A stretch of DNA of 64,000 bases from GCA-003244245 sp052390115. Lineage in GTDB: Bacteria > Actinomycetota > Actinomycetes > Mycobacteriales > Pseudonocardiaceae. A program made the translations under genes and the position numbers. The DNA lies in NCBI GenBank assembly GCA_052390115.1, contig JBQTHE010000012.1, positions 1-64,000 of the forward strand, given 5' to 3'. The notes beneath the pieces are model-generated. The model was not told the origin of the DNA. It made no database searches and worked only from the letters and a program-made list of their open reading frames with translations. This document shows positions 1-8,001 of this stretch, one piece after another; the first letter of the stretch is position 1, and each line of letters opens with the position of its first letter.

Positions 1-84
1 GCCAAGACCACCCAAGGCCGCATCCGAGCACCCAGCTACAAGGCCACCATCAGCATCGACATACTCGCGCCCAACGACCCTTGA
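1..84 (+). CDS. C-terminal end of an unidentified protein
   Basis: An open frame enters from the window edge and ends at TGA 82-84, leaving 27 residues that finish SIDILAPNDP. The fragment is too short to assign a family. It lies about 50 bp beyond the 3' end of the regulator gene on the other strand, so the two genes converge. The rest of the gene lies outside the window. Confidence 0.4.
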   Translation, partial: AKTTQGRIRAPSYKATISIDILAPNDP

Positions 85-131
85 CAACACGACCCGCTGC
101 CTAACTACACGGCTTTGGGGCTAGGGGTGGG

Positions 132-812
132 CTAGGGGGAGAGGCGGACGCAGCAGCGGGGTGGGGTGGGGTCCAGGTGGGGGGTGAGTCCGGTGGGGGA
201 TAGGGCGTCGAGGAGGCCGGTGAGCAGGCGCAGGTTCATTCCGCATACAAGTTGGGTGTATTCCTGCGCCAGGGTGTGGAAGGGACAGTTGGCGAGGGCG
301 ACGTGATCGCCCTCGATGCGCGGTTCGAAGCCGTACTCGTCGAGCACCCGCAGGGCGGTCTTCCGGTTGTCACTGTCGCCGGCGGTGTTGCGCGCGGTGT
401 CGCCGAGCTCCTTGCCCAACTGGTAGGCGCGCTGGTCGAGGATCGCCCGCGGGGAGTCCCCGGAGCGTTCGGCGTGCTCGAGAGCGCTGGACAGCAGCCG
501 CCCGGCCAGGTCGTAGCGGCGCTGGGGCAGGGACACGGCCACCTGATGCCCCGACCGCTGGTACAGCTTGGCGGGGCGTCCGGCGCCGGGGCCGGTGCGG
601 CCGGTGCGGCGCTGGTAGACCACGTCGAGCAGGCCTTCGTCTGCGAGCCGGTCGAGATGAAACGCCGCGGTCGTGCGCGGCAGCTCGAAGGCCGCGGCGA
701 CGTCGTCGCGACTCACCGGTGCGGGCTGGCGCACCACGTAGTCGTACAGCGCGCGACGGGTCGGCTCGTCGAGCGCGGCAATCGCGGAGATCTGCGCCTC
801 CCAGGACTCCAT
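132..812 (-). CDS. Winged-helix regulator with C-terminal cysteine domain (CPFH type)
   Basis: A predicted transcriptional repressor or sensor of about 226 residues. Residues 5-80 form an ArsR/COG2345-like winged helix with the wing motif GRPAKLY. The C-terminal part holds NCPFH (Cys176), VCGMN (Cys190) and a terminal CCV (Cys220, Cys221). This cysteine pattern is known from SufR-like and COG2345 regulators, where it can hold a metal or Fe-S cluster. I chose ATG 812 because the conserved helix starts there; in-frame codons further upstream would run into the divergent promoter. It faces a universal stress protein gene across about 95 bp. That gap contains a perfect 10-bp palindrome, so autoregulation plus control of the neighbour is the likely arrangement. 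A degenerate second copy of its 3' part lies near 11.3 kb. The ligand is unknown. Confidence 0.85.
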   Translation of the reverse strand: MESWEAQISAIAALDEPTRRALYDYVVRQPAPVSRDDVAAAFELPRTTAAFHLDRLADEGLLDVVYQRRTGRTGPGAGRPAKLYQRSGHQVAVSLPQRRYDLAGRLLSSALEHAERSGDSPRAILDQRAYQLGKELGDTARNTAGDSDNRKTALRVLDEYGFEPRIEGDHVALANCPFHTLAQEYTQLVCGMNLRLLTGLLDALSPTGLTPHLDPTPPRCCVRLSP

Positions 813-829
813 TCTATAATCAACTCCTA

Positions 830-862
830 TTGACGAAACTGCTACCACCGTTCTAACGTTAG
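830..862 (+). promoter_or_regulatory. Promoter and putative operator of the universal stress protein gene
   Basis: TTGACG (830-835) and TAACGT (854-859) are separated by 18 bp and read toward the stress protein gene. The -10 box lies inside the perfect palindrome CTAACGTTAG (853-862). A similar block recurs in front of the DoxX gene near 11.64 kb. That suggests both are controlled by the divergent winged-helix regulator, which is an inference. Confidence 0.6.
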
Positions 863-907
863 CAGATCATGGCGCTAGAAGGGTGCCTCGGCTGCGAGGA
901 GGCTGAG

Positions 908-1399
908 ATGAGCGAGCTGGTGGTAGTTGGCGTCGACGGCTCCCCGGCCAGCTACACGGCGCTGCGGTGGGCTCTGGGGTACGCCGGCCGCACCGGCGCC
1001 CGGGTGCACGCCGTCCGCTGCTGGCTGCCAGTAGTGGCGAGAGGGTGGGAAGCGGCGGTCACCGCCGAGCCGGTGCCACCACCCGCCGAGCAGCAAGCGC
1101 GAGCCGAGCGGGAACTCGTAGCTGTCGTCACGGCCGCGCTGGCCCGGATCCCCGAAGGGTCGACGCATGTGGCCGTGCGGCTGCGGGTGGTCCGCGGTCC
1201 GGCTGGCTCGGCGCTCGTCGCCGAGGCCGACGGTGCCGCCCTGCTGGTCCTCGGCCACGGCCCGCGGGTCGCTGAACTGCTGCATCGGTCGGTCAGCTGG
1301 TACTGCGTGCGACACGCGATGTGCCCAGTGCTGGTCATTCCGCCCGCGATGGCTACCCGCCGGACGCTGACCCCGGCGACCGCGGAGGTAGCCGCATGA
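908..1399 (+). CDS. Universal stress protein (UspA family)
   Basis: A single-domain UspA-like protein of about 163 residues. It opens with the typical strand and loop VVVGVDGSPAS. Near the C-terminus it has LVLGHGPRVAELLHRSVS followed by CPVLVIP, the usual end of the fold. The classic G-x2-G-x9-G-S nucleotide loop is only partly kept (GHGP, then HRSVS), so ATP binding is possible but not certain. ATG 908 follows a clear GAGGAGG site; an earlier in-frame ATG at 869 has none. Such proteins act in the cytoplasm in stress adaptation. Expression is probably linked to the divergent cysteine-containing regulator. Confidence 0.85.
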   Translation: MSELVVVGVDGSPASYTALRWALGYAGRTGARVHAVRCWLPVVARGWEAAVTAEPVPPPAEQQARAERELVAVVTAALARIPEGSTHVAVRLRVVRGPAGSALVAEADGAALLVLGHGPRVAELLHRSVSWYCVRHAMCPVLVIPPAMATRRTLTPATAEVAA

Positions 1400-1443
1400 C
1401 CACCGCGCTGGCCGCTCGCGTCGGACCTCACTCTGCTCGTGAG

Positions 1444-1863
1444 CTACCAGAGGTCGGACTCGCTGCGCTGACAGGACAGGCACAACCTCGCCTGGGGAAT
1501 GACCTCCAGCACGGCGAGGGGTATGTCCGCGTGGCAGGCGTGGCAGCACCCGTAGTGCCCGGCGACCATGCTTGCCAGCGCCAGCTCGATGTCGGCCATC
1601 GCCCGCCGGGCCCCGTCAGCCATCAGGGCGGCCACCTCGCGCCGGGCTCGGCTGGCGTCGGTGTCCGCGACATCGGTGTCCACCGCACTGCCGTCGGTTG
1701 CGCGCAGCTCGACGAGCTGGTCGAGCCGGAACGCGCGCTGCTCGAGCAGCATCCGTCGAAGGGTGGGAAGGTGCGGCGCGAGCCGATCCTGGGGATGCCG
1801 GTGTCGAACAGTGGGCTGGGTCGGTGTCTGGGCCGCGTGGCTTCGCGGCATGGTGATCTCCAT
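1444..1863 (-). CDS. DksA/TraR C4-type zinc finger protein
   Basis: A small protein of about 135-139 residues. The N-terminal two-thirds is charged and helical. The C-terminal zinc finger has CHAC and, about 18 residues later, CLSC. The family binds RNA polymerase through the secondary channel, and many actinobacterial members are associated with stress responses. The second methionine (1851) has GGAG eight bases upstream and is probably the real start; ATG 1863 has no ribosome site. It converges with the stress protein gene upstream. The acidic tip residues that define true DksA are not obvious, so the exact regulatory effect is open. Confidence 0.8.
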   Translation of the reverse strand: MEITMPRSHAAQTPTQPTVRHRHPQDRLAPHLPTLRRMLLEQRAFRLDQLVELRATDGSAVDTDVADTDASRARREVAALMADGARRAMADIELALASMVAGHYGCCHACHADIPLAVLEVIPQARLCLSCQRSESDLW

Positions 1864-1931
1864 GGTGGGGTGGGGAAGTTGGATGCGGCCATGCGTCGGT
1901 CAGCGTCATCGCTTCCGGGCAGGGGTCAGGG

Positions 1932-2282
1932 TCAGGAGATCGGAACCTCTGGGGGCGACCGCCCCCGCTGCCGGCGCACCAGGCTGGCGGCGGGCAGCCG
2001 CCTGCCCCCGCAGCGAGCGAGACACCAGAAGAACAGGACGGCAACCAACAGGACCGCCGGGACGGCTCCGACCGGGACCGGCGCCTGACCGATCGTCCGG
2101 ACGAGGGACTGCTGGGCGGCCGGCCCGCTGACGACCTGCCCATGATCGGCCATGACACCCGGCGACACATGGCCGCCGATGCCACTGCCCGCAGCGAGCC
2201 GCATCGGGCCGCCGAGCATGACGACCAGGCCCAGGACCACCGCGGTGAGGGCCGCCAGCTGCTTGCCGGGCAGGCGGAACAT
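1932..2282 (-). CDS. Small two-helix membrane protein, unknown function
   Basis: The predicted protein is about 116 residues. It has an N-terminal hydrophobic segment (residues about 8-25), a polar middle and a second hydrophobic segment (about 72-88, rich in Val, Leu and Phe). A basic, arginine-rich tail follows. ATG 2282 is preceded by GGGAGG at good spacing, which decides the start over an upstream in-frame ATG. No family is recognised. It is divergent from a DUF3040-like gene. Confidence 0.55.
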   Translation of the reverse strand: MFRLPGKQLAALTAVVLGLVVMLGGPMRLAAGSGIGGHVSPGVMADHGQVVSGPAAQQSLVRTIGQAPVPVGAVPAVLLVAVLFFWCLARCGGRRLPAASLVRRQRGRSPPEVPIS

Positions 2283-2433
2283 TATGCCTCCCACCGTATG
2301 CACGAAACCCGTCCTCAGCCACCTGGATTCCCAGCGGCCGGTGTGCGGCGGCGGGGGTGCTCATACTCTGCGGGTCCGCAGTCAGCCGGTGGATGCGGGC
2401 GAAGGACTTGGCGATCACACTGCCGCAACCACT

Positions 2434-2450
2434 ATATCGTGTTACGATAT
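2434..2450. promoter_or_regulatory. MarR-type operator palindrome
   Basis: ATATCGT-GTT-ACGATAT is a perfect 7-3-7 inverted repeat 59 bp before the GTG of the DUF3040-like reading frame. The same core lies before the intact DUF3040 gene (6851-6865), and a relative lies before marR (5114-5146). Confidence 0.7.
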
Positions 2451-2508
2451 TAAGTGAATGGATGGCTCGGCGTCCAACGCCAAGCCGGAGGCACCGAGGA
2501 GGTGTGTC

Positions 2509-2799
2509 GTGCTCAGTGACCACGGGCGGAAGACACTGCCGGAGGCCGAGCGCTCCTTCCAGATCGAGGATCCGGACCTCGCCCGCGAGGCCGTCGAGCC
2601 GCACCTACCGCGCGATCACCACCGGTGGGCCTTCCCCGTCGGGGTGGTCCTCGCGGTAGTGCTCACCGTCCCCGGTCCGAGCACCCTGAAAGAGGCCGAG
2701 ATCGCCGCCCGGAAGAGGCCGCCAAAGCCGCGAACCCGGCGCAATGCCACCACCTTCCCGGTGAGCGGACCCTCGCCGAGTACGCAAGGAGCAAGCCTG
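2509..2799 (+). pseudogene. Truncated DUF3040-like gene
   Basis: GTG 2509 follows GAGGAGGTGTGTC, the same leader as the intact DUF3040 gene on the other strand at 6787. The first residues (VLSDHGRKTLPEAERSF) match the DUF3040 N-terminal signature, followed by an acidic EDPDLA motif and one hydrophobic segment. The second membrane helix of the family is missing and the sequence becomes unrelated after about residue 55. The frame stays open into the next gene, so the product could be a fusion. A 3' replacement or frameshift in an old paralogue is the simplest reading. Confidence 0.5.
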
Positions 2800-3192
2800 A
2801 TGACGTCGCCCGACTCGTCGGACCTGGCCCAGGATCGAACCGATGCCGCCACGTGCAGGGAGGCGGCCATTGTGCTCCGTGGGCAGCGACTGACGGCCTT
2901 GACCGCCGGGCGCACGAAGGTCGCCTTGGGCCAAATCCTCAACGCGGTGAGCCACGCGCTAGCGGCGGATGGCCGCTCAGTGCCACTAACAGTGCGACGG
3001 GCGGCGTTGCGGGTTGCTGATCAGCTTCAACGCTCGCGGTCAGTATCGTCCTCCGGTGGCGTGGCTGCTGACGATGACCACATTGGGCCATCCGACCGAC
3101 CGAGCGCTCCGCATCGACGAAGCGGCCCTCGGACCACCCGCGGCAGCTCCGTGCCACACACCAGTTCGATCAAGCTGGGTCGCATGGGATGA
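2800..3192 (+). CDS. Hypothetical protein with a conserved-looking helical N-terminal half
   Basis: ATG 2800 has AAGGAG at good spacing and lies in the same frame as the truncated DUF3040 gene. Residues 1-75 look like a folded helical domain (GRTKVALGQILNAVSHAL and AALRVADQL are amphipathic). The last 50 residues are low-complexity, rich in Ser, Arg and Pro, and may be an out-of-frame extension. I do not recognise the family. From 3193 to 3448 no convincing gene is seen. Confidence 0.45.
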   Translation: MTSPDSSDLAQDRTDAATCREAAIVLRGQRLTALTAGRTKVALGQILNAVSHALAADGRSVPLTVRRAALRVADQLQRSRSVSSSGGVAADDDHIGPSDRPSAPHRRSGPRTTRGSSVPHTSSIKLGRMG

Positions 3193-3448
3193 CGACACAC
3201 ACCGGTTGGCAGTTCACTGCACACCTTCTGGACAACGCTTTTCGGCGTTTACTGGCCGGGACGAGCAGTGGCAATATCGGGATTGGATTGAATACCATGA
3301 CCGACGACAATGCCAGCGACAACGAGGCCCAGCGGGCGGCGGCCGTCTCCGGGCTACCCTCCTACCCGATCGTGGCCTCTGGTTCTGAGCAAGTCTGGGA
3401 GAACGAGGGCAGGCGTCTCCCGGAGAGCGGTAAACAACTCCCGTTCGG

Positions 3449-3832
3449 GTGGTGAGCACAGTGACGGTGAAGGTGGCTCGAATCCATGACCGGGCAACGG
3501 AGCACGATGGAAAACGAGTGCTTGTGGACCGCCTGTGGCCACGCGGGTTGACCAAGTCCAGGGCCGAAATCGACGAGTGGTGCAAGCAGGTCGCCCCCTC
3601 GACGGCGCTACGCAAGTGGTACAGCCACGATCCGCAGCGGTTCGCTGAGTTCCGGCGCCGCTACCGGGCCGAACTCGCCGCAGGGGAGCACACGACGGCC
3701 CTGGCGCACCTGCGCGAGTTGGCGACAGACCCAACGCTGACGCTGCTGACCGCGAGCAAAGACCCGGCCATCAGCCAGGCTGCAGACCTCGCCGAACTGC
3801 TCCAGGAACGACCACAGCGATCGAACAGTTGA
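3449..3832 (+). CDS. DUF488 family protein (YeaO-like)
   Basis: A protein of about 124-127 residues with the YeaO/DUF488 hallmarks: VDRLWPRGLTK near residue 25, the middle motif LRKWYSHDPQRF and the C-terminal TLLTASKDP. The function of this family is not established. Several GTG codons (3449, 3452, 3461) could start it and none has a clear ribosome site, so the N-terminus is uncertain by a few residues. It is followed by a second, different DUF488 gene about 130 bp downstream. Confidence 0.85.
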   Translation: MVSTVTVKVARIHDRATEHDGKRVLVDRLWPRGLTKSRAEIDEWCKQVAPSTALRKWYSHDPQRFAEFRRRYRAELAAGEHTTALAHLRELATDPTLTLLTASKDPAISQAADLAELLQERPQRSNS

Positions 3833-3963
3833 TGGATGTGATTCCGTCCCTCCTCGATCGGCGCCAAGCCGGTGTCGGCGTCGACCGGCAGTTCAGCCGG
3901 TATCTGGCCAGTTCCTCCAGGGCGACCCCGCTTTCGCTTGCTCGATGACGATGCGGGTATTCA

Positions 3964-4527
3964 GTGCGTGAGACGCGCTACCAGGGTCCAGAGCATCGGC
4001 GAGCGGTGGCAGCGATTCGCACGATCGGACACGGGACGCTTGGTGCGGAACAGTTCACGGAGCTGGCCCGCGGTGCTGGCGTGGAGACTGTGGTCGATGT
4101 ACGGCGTTACCCGGGAAGCCGCCGCCAGCCGCATTTCGCACGCGAAGCGATAGCGGCGTGGCTCCCGGCGAACGGGATGGCGTATCGGTGGCTGGCTGCT
4201 CTCGGCGGTCGCCGCAAGTCATCGCCCGACTCGGCCAACGCGGGGTGGCGGAACCCACAGTTCCGTGCCTACGCCGACTACATGGCCAGCGACGAGTTCG
4301 CAGCCGGTGTCAGCGAACTGAAGGAGCTGGCCGCTGGCTGCTCGGTCGCTGTGATGTGTTCCGAGTCGGTGTGGTGGAGGTGTCATCGTCGCTTGCTCGC
4401 CGACCACCTGGTCGTCATCGAGCGGATCCCAGTCGACCACGTCTTCCACGACGGACGCCTGACCTCGCACGAACCGCTCTCTGGTGCTCGGCGCAATGGC
4501 TGGCATCTGATCTATCCGCCCAGTTGA
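3964..4527 (+). CDS. DUF488 domain protein
   Basis: A protein of about 187 residues from GTG 3964. Recognisable elements are TIGHGTLGAEQF near residue 20, VVDVRRYPGSRRQPHF, and the cysteine-tryptophan motif CSESVWWRCHRRLLADHL near residue 135. The paired cysteines and CHR are constant in this subfamily and may bind metal or act catalytically, but no activity is established. Adjacent DUF488 genes of two subtypes suggest a shared role. It converges on marR. Confidence 0.85.
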   Translation: MRETRYQGPEHRRAVAAIRTIGHGTLGAEQFTELARGAGVETVVDVRRYPGSRRQPHFAREAIAAWLPANGMAYRWLAALGGRRKSSPDSANAGWRNPQFRAYADYMASDEFAAGVSELKELAAGCSVAVMCSESVWWRCHRRLLADHLVVIERIPVDHVFHDGRLTSHEPLSGARRNGWHLIYPPS

Positions 4528-4616
4528 CCCTGAATCGGCGCCTCCGCCCGGTGCGGCGACATCTGTCGGTAGACAGTGACCGGACTGTGCGCTTCACGTG
4601 TTGATGTGTCGGCTGG

Positions 4617-5078
4617 TCACGGAGGGGAGATGTGCCTTTGTTGCGGTGTGCTGTCCCAGGTCGGCGGGGTGAGTGCCGCGTCCATACGCCGCAGCTCGTC
4701 GCGGTGCAGGGCGCTCAGGTGCGCCAGGACCTGCTCCCCCTGTGGTGTCAGCAACACCCGCACCGCCCGGCCGTCGCTGGGATGTGCGCCTCGCTCCACG
4801 AGCCCCTGCCCCTGCGCCCGATTGACCAGTTCGACCACGCTGTGGTGGCGCAGCTGGAGCCGGTCAGCGAGCTCCCGCACGGTCGCCCAGTCCCGGCCGG
4901 GAAACCCCTTCAGCGCCAGCAGCAGCTGATACTGCTGCGGGGTGAGGCCGTTGCCGCGCACCGTCTCCTCGCTGAAGCGCAGATAGCGGCGGATCCCGAA
5001 GCGGAACCGAGCCAACGCCTCGAAGTCCTGTTTCGTCAGGGGTTCCGATCCCGCCCCGTCGCCTTCCACCACCACCAC
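4617..5078 (-). CDS. MarR family transcriptional regulator
   Basis: A winged-helix regulator of about 150 residues. The recognition helix region reads LADRLQLRHHSVVELVNR and the wing DGRAVRVLLTPQG, both typical of MarR. Four consecutive GTG codons begin the frame at 5078, so the exact start is open. It starts one base after the stop of the preceding gene. A 33-bp near-perfect palindrome 36 bp upstream is an obvious autoregulatory operator. Related palindromes precede two DUF3040 genes, which makes those membrane proteins likely regulon members. The ligand is unknown. Confidence 0.88.
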   Translation of the reverse strand: MVVVEGDGAGSEPLTKQDFEALARFRFGIRRYLRFSEETVRGNGLTPQQYQLLLALKGFPGRDWATVRELADRLQLRHHSVVELVNRAQGQGLVERGAHPSDGRAVRVLLTPQGEQVLAHLSALHRDELRRMDAALTPPTWDSTPQQRHISPP

Positions 5079-5079
5079 C

Positions 5080-5457
5080 CTATGACACCACGTCTGCTCG
5101 GTCTCTCATTTCGCCACAAGCATGTCGTGATACGACATACTTGTGGCCGCGACCGGGCGGCGCACCACGGGTGCCCGCTTCGATCAGATCGGCGTCGCGG
5201 CACGTATAACCAATGCCGTGCCGGTGAGGACAAGAGGGGCCGAACGAATCCGGGAACAGCTGGAACCCGCGTTCGGTGAGTAACTTGCGGGCCGTTCCCG
5301 CCTTCGGCGCTGGTTCGGAGATAGGCACGCCCGAGCTGATCCAGTCCACGATCGTCCCAAGCGCCGCGCCGCGGTCGAGTTCGTGGAGCTCGATTGTCCA
5401 TGTGGCCCCTACCGAGCGGCACCACACCGCGGCCAACACCGGTATGCCCCGGCTCAT
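5080..5457 (-). CDS. Conserved-looking hypothetical protein
   Basis: A protein of about 125 residues. Its ATG (5457-5455) overlaps the TGA of the stomatin-like gene as ATGA, and it ends right before marR, so it is probably translated as the middle gene of that operon. The sequence is aromatic and cysteine-rich (VWCRSVGATWTIELHELD; later CPHRHGIGYTC), which looks like a folded domain with possible metal ligands. The last 25 residues overlap the marR operator region and may not be conserved. I cannot name the family. Confidence 0.5.
   Translation of the reverse strand: MSRGIPVLAAVWCRSVGATWTIELHELDRGAALGTIVDWISSGVPISEPAPKAGTARKLLTERGFQLFPDSFGPSCPHRHGIGYTCRDADLIEAGTRGAPPGRGHKYVVSRHACGEMRDRADVVS
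5114..5146. promoter_or_regulatory. Long palindromic operator upstream of marR
   Basis: An inverted repeat 33 bp long, centred on 5130. The outer arms CCACAAG/CTTGTGG and inner arms ATGTCGT/ACGACAT are separated by GAT, with one mismatched pair at 5121/5139. The inner arms resemble the TATCGT/ACGATA sites before both DUF3040 genes. It lies inside the 3' end of the upstream gene. Confidence 0.75.
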
Positions 5458-6395
5458 TTGTCGACGACCGCGCGCGCTACCGCTGCTGGCGTTGGAGCGG
5501 CGGGAAGCACATCGGTTCGGTGGCCTGGCGAAGCGATCTGCCCGTGCGCACCGTTGTGCTGCCGGCTGTCGGGGACAGGGCGGCTTGTCCGAGCAGGGTC
5601 CGCGGGCGGCGCGGCCTCGGGTGGGGTCGCCGCGGCGGTGGTCTCGGGGGGTGTTGCTCGTTCCAGGAAGCGGAGCAGCTCGACGGGGAAGGGCAGCACG
5701 AGGGTGGAGTTCTTCTCGGCGGCGACTTCGACGACGGTCTGCAGCAGGCGCAGTTGCAGCGCGGCGGGGTGCACGGCCATCGCTTCGGCGGCTTGGGCCA
5801 GCTTCTCCGAGGCCTGCAACTCGCCGTCCGCGGTGATGACGCGGGCCCGGCGCTCGCGCTCGGCTTCGGCCTGGCGCGACATCGACCGCTTCATCGACTC
5901 CGGTAATGCGACGTCCTTGATCTCGACGCGGTCGATGTGCACGCCCCAGTCCAGGGCGGGGCTGTCGATCATGAGTTCCAGGCCCTGGTTGAGTCGTTCC
6001 CGGTTGGACAGCAGGTCGTCCAGATCGCTCTTGCCGATGATGGAGCGCAATGACGCCTGCGCGACCTGGCCGATGGCGGCGTCGTAGTTCTGCACATCGA
6101 CGATCACCTTCACCGGGTCGACGACCTTGTAGTAGACGACGGCGTCGACGCGGACGGTGACGTTGTCACGGGTGATGCCTTCCTGGGCAGGGACCGGCAT
6201 GGTGACGATCTGCATGTTGACCTTGTGCAGGCGGTCGGCGATCGGCACGATCACGGCAAGACCGGGACCGCGAATTGCGGCACGTACTCGACCGAAGCGC
6301 AAGACAACGCCCCGCTCGAACTGGGTGATGACACGTACGCTGGCCCCGAGCAACAGCAGGACCACGCCCGCGATCAGTACATAGATTGTGATCAT
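5454..6395 (-). CDS. SPFH/stomatin-like membrane protein (slipin)
   Basis: A protein of about 313 residues. It has a single N-terminal hydrophobic segment (residues 3-20) followed by the band-7 domain: QFERGVVLRFGRVR, then PIADRLHKVNMQ and VPAQEGITRDNVTVRVDAVVYY. A coiled-coil region rich in Glu, Arg and Ala (about 190-240) follows. The last 70 residues are Pro- and Ala-rich and likely disordered. The protein should sit at the membrane with most of its mass in the cytoplasm and oligomerise. In other bacteria slipins pair with NfeD peptidase-like proteins, but none is seen here. It overlaps the following hypothetical gene by ATGA. Confidence 0.9.
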   Translation of the reverse strand: MITIYVLIAGVVLLLLGASVRVITQFERGVVLRFGRVRAAIRGPGLAVIVPIADRLHKVNMQIVTMPVPAQEGITRDNVTVRVDAVVYYKVVDPVKVIVDVQNYDAAIGQVAQASLRSIIGKSDLDDLLSNRERLNQGLELMIDSPALDWGVHIDRVEIKDVALPESMKRSMSRQAEAERERRARVITADGELQASEKLAQAAEAMAVHPAALQLRLLQTVVEVAAEKNSTLVLPFPVELLRFLERATPPETTAAATPPEAAPPADPARTSRPVPDSRQHNGAHGQIASPGHRTDVLPAAPTPAAVARAVVDK

Positions 6396-6499
6396 CTCGT
6401 CCTCCCGCTTTCCCTCTACGGGCCGGCGAATCCGAACCTCTCGACGATCGACCGGCGCGTCATCTCAATGACCGTTCTCGTCTCCAGCTGCGCGGGCCA

Positions 6500-6787
6500 T
6501 CACGTCGCCCGCCGACTGGTGCCATCCAGGTACCGCCACGCCGCCCAGATCAGCCCGGTGACGACAGCGAACGTCAGCGCGCCGCTCAGCGACCCGGCGA
6601 CCAGCAGGATCAGGCCGAGCGTCGAGCTGATGACGAGCAAGATCGTGTAGGCCCATCGGGGCAGGCCTGGCGAATCGCGGTGCAGGTGCTGCGCGTCGGT
6701 GTCGAAGGACTGCGCAAAGCCCGGGTCCTCGAGCATGAACTGGCGTTCGACCTCACGCAGTGTCTTCCGCTCGTGATCACTGAGCAC
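6500..6787 (-). CDS. DUF3040 membrane protein
   Basis: The start is GTG 6787, chosen for the strong GAGGAGG six bases upstream. The protein is about 95 residues, with the family N-terminus VLSDHERKTLREVERQF and the acidic EDPGF motif. Two transmembrane segments follow (TILLVISSTLGLILLVAG and LTFAVVTGLIWAAW). The function of DUF3040 is unknown; it is common in actinobacteria. The promoter region holds the same palindrome as the truncated paralogue at 2434, pointing to MarR control. Confidence 0.85.
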   Translation of the reverse strand: MLSDHERKTLREVERQFMLEDPGFAQSFDTDAQHLHRDSPGLPRWAYTILLVISSTLGLILLVAGSLSGALTFAVVTGLIWAAWRYLDGTSRRAT

Positions 6788-6850
6788 GACACACCTCCTC
6801 GGGGTGGCCACTCGGCCTGACACATCTCAGCGTCAGACTGCGATCGACTC

Positions 6851-6865
6851 TATCGTAACACGATA
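6851..6865. promoter_or_regulatory. MarR-type operator palindrome
   Basis: TATCGT-AAC-ACGATA lies 64 bp before the GTG of the DUF3040 gene. On the minus strand it reads TATCGTGTTACGATA, identical to the core of the site at 2434-2450. Confidence 0.7.
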
Positions 6866-7010
6866 TATATTGATGATGGGCGGTCCCCGTCGGCACCGAC
6901 CACGACTCCGGTGGCCTGTGCTCAGGATGACCACGGCCGGTCGGGAATGATCCGCACAGAACGGACAAACAGGTGGCCGGGATCTGTTCGGCCCACAAGA
7001 GGGTCTGGGA

Positions 7011-7160
7011 TTAGTACGCCTCGTCGATGGCCGCGAGAGTGGTGATCATCGCCAGACGCTTGTCGGGCCGGTCCAGCTGAAGATTGGCCTCCCCCGTCCG
7101 CCGCAGCTGGTACCGGACCGTGTTCGGGTGGACCTGAAGGCGGCTGGCCGCAGCCGTGCC
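7011..7160 (-). pseudogene. Remnant of a PucR-type regulator (C-terminal HTH)
   Basis: The end of the frame reads SRLQVHPNTVRYQLRR, then LDRPDKRLAMITTLAAIDEA and stop. This is the C-terminal helix-turn-helix of PucR/CdaR-family regulators. Nothing upstream on this strand continues the family; the sequence changes to unrelated DNA. Only about 50 codons remain, so it is a fossil and not a working gene. Confidence 0.6.
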
Positions 7161-7258
7161 CGGCCGCGCCGCGTGCAGCGCCGCACACTCATCGGCTTCC
7201 TTGACCGCTCGCGGGCAGCGTCGCGGCATCGGCAGGCCCGCCGATACCGGCCGACAGC

Positions 7259-7690
7259 TATCCCAAGATCAAGCAGGTGCTGGCGATCCAGCGAAACACC
7301 GTACCGAATCCCCGCAGGATGATCACTGCTGAGGTGCTGTGGGCGCACAACCTCTTGCTGGAGAACGACGTCTTCATCGGCACGTTCTATGGTGCCCGGA
7401 AGCCGCATACGGCGACGAGGCACGCAAGCGGGCGGGCGCGTTGGCGGCACGTACGCACTTGGCCTACCATATGTCCGAGAAGACGTTGGCCCGGATTTCC
7501 TAGCGTGACAAGCCGGACGGTTTGTTCTCGATAGCGCAGTTGCTCATGTGGGAGCCGCAAGATGTACGGCTTGGCGAGTCGGCACTGATTATGATTGCTG
7601 ACGGCATGGAGATCCCCGGTAATCTGAGAACGTTGATTCGGACGTTGGACGCGGCCGGTGCTGATTGCTTGGTGTTGACGAATCGGAGCA
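7259..7690 (+). pseudogene. Disrupted SpoU/TrmH-type RNA methyltransferase
   Basis: Joined across frames, the sequence resembles an RNA 2'-O-ribose methyltransferase. The substrate-binding part is YPKIKQVLAIQRN with AEVLWAHNLLLE. After a frame change near 7392 it continues CPEAAYGDEARKRAGALAAR and SEKTLARIS. An in-frame TAG lies at 7501-7503. Then come DKPDGLFSIAQ and the catalytic-domain start MEIPGNLRTLIRTLDAAGAD with CLVLTNR. The family's SAM-binding knot beyond TNR is missing. At least one frameshift, one stop and a 3' truncation show it is dead. Confidence 0.65.
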
Positions 7691-7901
7691 GTGCCTTCAT
7701 GCGGCTGCTCGACGGCACCGGGGAGTTCACCGCCGAGGTGGTCCCCTCAGCCTATGCACAGTTCTGGTTCTTCGCCGCTCCCGGCCAGTGGACCATCCGC
7801 GCCCTACACCAATCTGGCACCGGCGAGGCCTCGTCACCGCCGACGGGCCAGGCCTGTTCTCGGTCGACGTCGCGGTGTCCCGAACGCATTCAGCGGGCTG
7901 A
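7691..7901 (+). pseudogene. Frameshifted fragment of an unidentified protein
   Basis: In frame after the methyltransferase remnant, the sequence changes to FMRLLDGTGEFTAEVVP and AQFWFFAAPGQWTIRAL, which does not belong to SpoU. A frame change near 7830 gives GLVTADGPGLFSVDVAVS and a stop. It looks like the C-terminal half of another small protein joined to the broken methyltransferase. The end (7885-7902) resembles half of the palindromic element found at 25676 and 50091. Confidence 0.4.
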
Positions 7902-8001
7902 GTCAGGGGATGCCGGCGGTAAGGGGCAACGGAGGGGCCTTCGGGCGCGCCAAGGTCTACGCTTGGTTTGAACATTTGGGAGGGGAAAGGGTGCTTCGAA
8001 G

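Noticed and set aside
3193..3448. Possible 88-residue gene at 3189-3455
   Set aside because: It overlaps the previous frame by ATGA, but the sequence is low in recognisable structure and has no ribosome site; coding support is too weak.
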